In this document: positions 6,783 to 9,790 of the stretch, piece after piece
How the letters are laid out: the number at the start of each line of letters is the position of its first letter
How positions within the stretch are numbered: the first letter of the stretch is position 1
From: Polaromonas sp. YR568
GTDB lineage: Bacteria > Pseudomonadota > Gammaproteobacteria > Burkholderiales > Burkholderiaceae
Reading direction: 5' to 3'
Assembly: GCA_945871335.1 (NCBI GenBank)
Contig: CAMBWM010000074.1
Coordinates: 1-9,790, forward strand
DNA: 9,790 nucleotides
Translations under genes and position numbers: made by a program
The notes under the pieces: model-generated
The model's database searches: none
The model's input: only the letters and a program-made list of their open reading frames with translations
Told to the model about the DNA's origin: nothing

Positions 6783-8729
6783 ATGTTTGATTTCATTCGC
6801 AAGCACACCAAAGTAACGATGTGGCTGCTGTTTTTGCTGATCGTTCCCTCCTTTGTTTTGCTGGGCATGAACGACCACACCCGCACTACAGGGACTGCCG
6901 CTGTGGCCCAGGTAGATGGTCGCGAAATCACCCAGGCTGAATGGGACGCAGCGCACCGCAACGAAATCGACCGACTGCGTGCCTCTATGCCATCACTGGA
7001 CATCAAGCTGCTGGACTCGCCCGAAGCGCGCTACGCCACGCTGGAGCGTCTGGTCAGCGAGCGCGTGATGGCGGCTGCCGCCGACAAGCTTTACCTGGGT
7101 GCCAGCGATCAGCGCTTAGCCCGTGAATTGCAGAACAACCCTCAAATTGCAGCGCTGCGCAAGCCCGACGGCTCGCTCGACATGGAACGCTACCGCCTGC
7201 TGGTTGGCAGCCAGGGCATGAGCCCCGAGATGTTTGAAGCAAAAGTGCGTTCTGATCTGTCTACCCGTCAGGTCATGACCGGGGTAGCCGCCACCGGCTT
7301 TCCTTCACCCGCTGTAGCTGACTCGGCGCTCAATGCCTATTTTGAAAAGCGCGAGTTGCAACTGGCCCGTTTCAATCCGGCCGACTACGCCGCCAAACTC
7401 AGCGCTACTGACGCCGATCTCGAGCAGTACTACCAGTCCAATCTCGCCTTGTTCCGCGCCCCCGAGCAAGCCAGCATTGAGTACGTGGTTCTGGACGCTG
7501 ATGCCGTGGGTAAAACCATCACGCTCAACGAGTCAGACGTCAAAACCTACTACGAGCAAAACGTCCAACGCATGAGCGGCGCAGAAGAGCGCAGGGCCAG
7601 CCATATTCTGCTCAACGCACCGAAATCCGCACCGGCGGCTGAGCGTGAAGCAGCCAAAACAAAAGCCGCCCAGTTACTGGCGGCTGCGCGCAAAACGCCA
7701 GACAGCTTTGCTGAGCTGGCCCGCAAAAACTCGCAAGACACAGGCTCTGCCGCTAAAGGTGGCGACCTCGACTTCTTTGGTCGCGGCGCCATGGTCAAGG
7801 TCTTTGAAGACACTGCTTTTACGCTGAAAAAAGGCGAGATCAGCGACGTTGTCGAAAGCGACTTCGGCTTTCACATCATCCGCCTGACCGACATCAAAGC
7901 CCCCAAGCAACGCAGCTTTGAAGAAATTCGCCCTGAGATCGAGGCCGATTTGAAAAAGCAGCAAATGCAGAAAAAATTTGCTGAATCTGCCGAGCTCTTT
8001 ACCAACGGCGTTTACGAGCAAGCCGAAAGCCTCAAGCCCGTGGCCGACCGATTGAAGCTGGAGATCCGTAGCGCCGCCAATGTCAGCCGCAATCCCGCGG
8101 CCGACGCCAAAGGTGTTCTGGCCAGCCCTAAGTTTTTGAGTGCCCTGTTTTCTGCCGATGCGCTAGAAAAAAAGCGCAACACCGAAGCCATTGAAGTCGG
8201 CCCCAACCAGCTGGCTGCCGGGCGCATCAGCCAGTACACACCGGCCAAGGCCCTGCCGCTGACGGATGTTAAAGACCGCGTGCGCGCCCTCTGGCTGGCC
8301 AGTCGCAGTGCCGAAGAAGCCCGCAAAGACGGCGCCGCCAAACTCGCTGCCTGGCAAGCCAACCCGGCCGGCGCTGCTCTGCCGCAAACCCTGGTGGTCT
8401 CTCGCACGGCCACCCAAAACCTGCCGCCGCTGTTGCTGGACGCAATATTGCGCGCCGACCCGGCCGCCTTGCCGGCGCTCTCAGGCGTAGACCTTGCCGC
8501 ACAAGGTTATGCAGTGGTCAAAGTCACCCAAGTGCTGCCGCGTGATCCGCGCGATGAAAACGCCACCCGCCAAGAACGGGCCCAGTACGCCCAGTGGTGG
8601 ACTGCTGCCGAAAGCCTGGCCTATTACAAGTTCATGCAAGAGCGCTTCAAGGTTGAGATCAAGGTCAGCAAACCCAACGCTTCCCTGGCCTCGGCCGAAG
8701 CGGGTAGCAGCCAGGCCGCTACCAAGTAA
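6783..8729 (+). CDS. ppiD: PpiD-type periplasmic folding factor (SurA N-terminal and PpiC rotamase domains)
   Basis: PpiD is an inner-membrane-anchored chaperone facing the periplasm. It works near the SecYEG exit on newly exported proteins. The 648 residues are close to the E. coli PpiD length of about 620. A short basic N-terminus (FIRKHTK) precedes one membrane anchor, about 12-30, with the rest periplasmic. A SurA-like N-terminal chaperone region spans about 40-195. A PpiC/parvulin domain spans about 266-373, with RRASHILL, the [19 protein letters not shown] segment and the ending [10 protein letters not shown] long alpha-helical C-terminal region follows, with an Ala/Ser-rich tail. The ATG at 6783 is preceded by AGGA at 6771-6774, eight bases away, and by the family's [10 protein letters not shown] start. 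The open frame before it runs through the terminator and is not coding. E. coli PpiD has little isomerase activity; whether this one does is not visible. Confidence 0.94.
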   Translation: MFDFIRKHTKVTMWLLFLLIVPSFVLLGMNDHTRTTGTAAVAQVDGREITQAEWDAAHRNEIDRLRASMPSLDIKLLDSPEARYATLERLVSERVMAAAADKLYLGASDQRLARELQNNPQIAALRKPDGSLDMERYRLLVGSQGMSPEMFEAKVRSDLSTRQVMTGVAATGFPSPAVADSALNAYFEKRELQLARFNPADYAAKLSATDADLEQYYQSNLALFRAPEQASIEYVVLDADAVGKTITLNESDVKTYYEQNVQRMSGAEERRASHILLNAPKSAPAAEREAAKTKAAQLLAAARKTPDSFAELARKNSQDTGSAAKGGDLDFFGRGAMVKVFEDTAFTLKKGEISDVVESDFGFHIIRLTDIKAPKQRSFEEIRPEIEADLKKQQMQKKFAESAELFTNGVYEQAESLKPVADRLKLEIRSAANVSRNPAADAKGVLASPKFLSALFSADALEKKRNTEAIEVGPNQLAAGRISQYTPAKALPLTDVKDRVRALWLASRSAEEARKDGAAKLAAWQANPAGAALPQTLVVSRTATQNLPPLLLDAILRADPAALPALSGVDLAAQGYAVVKVTQVLPRDPRDENATRQERAQYAQWWTAAESLAYYKFMQERFKVEIKVSKPNASLASAEAGSSQAATK

Positions 8730-8750
8730 TCGCGCAGAGCGCCTTGCCCT

Positions 8751-8756
8751 TATAAT
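8751..8756 (+). promoter_or_regulatory. -10 box of the tRNA-His promoter
   Basis: A perfect TATAAT ends 10 bases before the tRNA-His 5' end, which would place the transcription start near 8763 and give a leader of only a few bases. No good -35 is seen; the expected position (about 8727-8734) overlaps the ppiD stop codon. Promoter function is inferred from position and match. Confidence 0.65.
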
Positions 8757-8766
8757 TTCTAACTTC

Positions 8767-8843
8767 GGTGGCTGTAGCTCAGTTGGTAGAGTCCAGGATT
8801 GTGATTCCTGTTGTCGTGGGTTCGAGCCCCATCAGCCACCCCA
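8767..8843 (+). tRNA. tRNA-His(GUG)
   Basis: The acceptor stem GTGGCTG (8768-8774) pairs with CAGCCAC (8833-8839). The extra G at -1 (8767), specific to histidine tRNAs, pairs with C73 (8840). CCA is encoded at 8841-8843. The anticodon stem CAGGA/TCCTG holds loop TTGTGAT, with anticodon GTG at 8801-8803. The T-loop TTCGAGC is standard. It follows ppiD by 37 bases and has its own -10 box and terminator. Confidence 0.97.
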
Positions 8844-8853
8844 ATATTCATAT

Positions 8854-8888
8854 AGAAACCCTGCTATCTTTTTGGTAGTGGGGTTTTT
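8854..8888 (+). terminator. Intrinsic terminator after tRNA-His
   Basis: AAACCC plus TGCTATC (8856-8868) pairs, with some G-T wobbles, with GGTAGTG plus GGGTTT (8874-8886) around a five-T loop. The 3' arm runs into five T and then CATTTT. It starts about 10 bases after the tRNA-His CCA and should end that transcript. Confidence 0.85.
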
Positions 8889-8942
8889 CATTTTGTGGTC
8901 ATGTGAGCGATCTGATCTAGGCCAGTGCGCTGGACGCGTGAT

Positions 8943-9000
8943 GGCCGCTGGTCAAATTCCGCCGCACCCCCGAATGGTCAAATCGGTGCCGGCGTCAACA
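8943..9000. mobile_element. Possible solo end (remnant) of an IS21-family insertion sequence
   Basis: TGGTCAAAT occurs twice, at 8949-8957 and 8975-8983, with a 26-base pitch. It is followed by CGGTGCCGGCG and then TCAACA at 8995-9000. Read on the other strand the edge begins TGTTGACGCCGGCACCGATTTGACCA. IS21-family ends start with TG and carry several short internal repeats for the transposase; this resemblance comes from memory, not from a search. The body of the element would have to lie toward lower coordinates, but the tRNA-His terminator ends only about 55 bases away and no istA or istB sequence is present. It is therefore at most a deleted remnant. Chance similarity is the alternative. 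Confidence 0.4.
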
Positions 9001-9049
9001 CAGACGGACATTACAGCGATTTCCGAATAAGCCAAATGCAACGGAACTT

Positions 9050-9790
9050 CTAAAAGTGCCGGACCTGCGGCGTGCCCAGATCCAGGCTGAAGGCCAGGGC
9101 ATCGAAACTGCTCCGAGTCAACTCCCAACGTCTGCCAGCATGCTCTGGCAGGTCCCACAGATTGTCGAACTCGCCGGGATCCTGCTCGATGTCGAACAGC
9201 TCCCCAAAGTTGTGTCCGTGGTACGTGACAAGCTTGTCCCGCCGGGTTCGGAACATCGTAGCGTAGCTGCCCTCAAATTGTCCGACCAGGCCTGGCCGGT
9301 TCGGATTGAGGGAGCGGTAATACTCACAGCGTACAAAGTCACGGTGGATATGGGGGTCGGCGCTTCCCGCAAGCAGCGCGGCGAGCGTGCGCCCCTGCAT
9401 GCTTTTGGGTACCGACAGCCCGCTGGCCTCAAGCAGCGTGGGCGCAATGTCAACTAGTTCCACAAGCGCGTCGCTGACCTGACCCGACTGGTAGTTGCCA
9501 GGCCAAGAGAAGATCAGCGGAACCCGCACTAAGCCTTCATAGAAACGGCATCCTTTCAGCAGGAGACCGTGATCGCCCAGGGCCTCGCCGTGGTCGCTGC
9601 AGAAGACGACGAGCGTATTCTGGATTTGGCCGCTCTGCTCTAGCGCATCCAGGATATGTCCGACCATCCGGTCAATCATTTCCACCATTGCATAGTACCG
9701 GGCTTGGATCTGGCGGCCGTCGAATTCGTCTGGTCGTCTTGCCTCAGTCTGGAAGTCAATTCCAGCCAGTCGAGCCTGCGCCGTCAAGTC
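9050..9790 (-). CDS. Type I sulfatase (alkaline phosphatase superfamily), C-terminal part cut by window edge
   Basis: The visible 246 residues are the C-terminal half of a formylglycine-dependent sulfatase, which would hydrolyse a sulfate ester; the substrate is unknown. Evidence is the helix YYAMVEMIDRMVGHILDALE followed by TLVVFCSDHGEALGDHGLLLKG (about 59-80). This contains the Asp-His metal site D66-H67 and the conserved lysine K79. Then come YEGLVRVPLIFSWPG, VDIAPTLLEASGL, and the late ELFDIEQDPGEFDNLWDLPEH block typical of the family C-terminus. The CxPxR formylglycine motif and the true start lie outside the window; the frame is still open at 9790, and a TTG at 9785-9787 is not a credible start. 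The stop TAG is at 9050-9052. It points toward tRNA-His with a possible insertion-sequence end 50 bases beyond its stop, and it may belong to an accessory segment continuing to the right. Confidence 0.88.
   Translation of the reverse strand, partial: DLTAQARLAGIDFQTEARRPDEFDGRQIQARYYAMVEMIDRMVGHILDALEQSGQIQNTLVVFCSDHGEALGDHGLLLKGCRFYEGLVRVPLIFSWPGNYQSGQVSDALVELVDIAPTLLEASGLSVPKSMQGRTLAALLAGSADPHIHRDFVRCEYYRSLNPNRPGLVGQFEGSYATMFRTRRDKLVTYHGHNFGELFDIEQDPGEFDNLWDLPEHAGRRWELTRSSFDALAFSLDLGTPQVRHF

Noticed and set aside
8815..8843. tRNA-His 3' end as an attL/attR pair inside the window
   Set aside because: No second copy of this sequence occurs in the window, so an integrated element cannot be delimited here.
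8494..9030. 178-codon plus-strand open frame running from ppiD through tRNA-His
   Set aside because: Its middle is simply the translation of the tRNA-His gene (the known artefact GCSSVGRVQDCDSCCRGFEP), and its first half overlaps ppiD in another frame.

Overview
The window reads as ordinary chromosome from a betaproteobacterium, most likely family Comamonadaceae (Polaromonas/Rhodoferax/Variovorax-like). This placement is an inference from protein character, high GC coding DNA, the EarP-type EF-P modification pair and the hupB/tRNA-Val/ppiD order. No search was run.

Layout. At the left edge, on the minus strand, are the start of efp (elongation factor P) and, upstream of it in transcription order, earP (EF-P arginine rhamnosyltransferase). 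A 67-bp divergent gap then leads to a plus-strand run of four closely spaced genes: uvrC (excision nuclease subunit), pgsA (phosphatidylglycerophosphate synthase), an EamA/DMT-family permease whose start overlaps the pgsA stop, and a tartrate/D-malate dehydrogenase (ttuC/dmlA). After a 206-bp intergenic region with promoter-like sequence comes hupB (HU), which must use a TTG start. It is followed by tRNA-Val(UAC) and a strong intrinsic terminator, then ppiD (membrane-anchored periplasmic folding factor). tRNA-His(GUG) comes next, with its own perfect TATAAT box and a second intrinsic terminator.

Right edge. Between the tRNA-His terminator and the last gene lies about 160 bp without a gene. 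It holds two TGGTCAAAT repeats and a sequence ending in TCAACA that looks like the isolated end of an IS21-family element with no transposase beside it. A minus-strand type I sulfatase, cut by the window edge, follows. This is the only part that looks accessory, and it may be the border of an acquired segment next to tRNA-His.

How the genes fit together. efp and earP form a substrate/modifier pair for relief of ribosome stalling at polyproline; the target arginine (R32) is visible. uvrC and pgsA are a common bacterial gene pair without a shared pathway. hupB and ppiD keep the neighbour relation known from enterobacteria, here with a tRNA gene between them. I see no CRISPR array, toxin-antitoxin pair, phage module or defence system, and no convincing previously undescribed system. 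The items worth a second look are modest.
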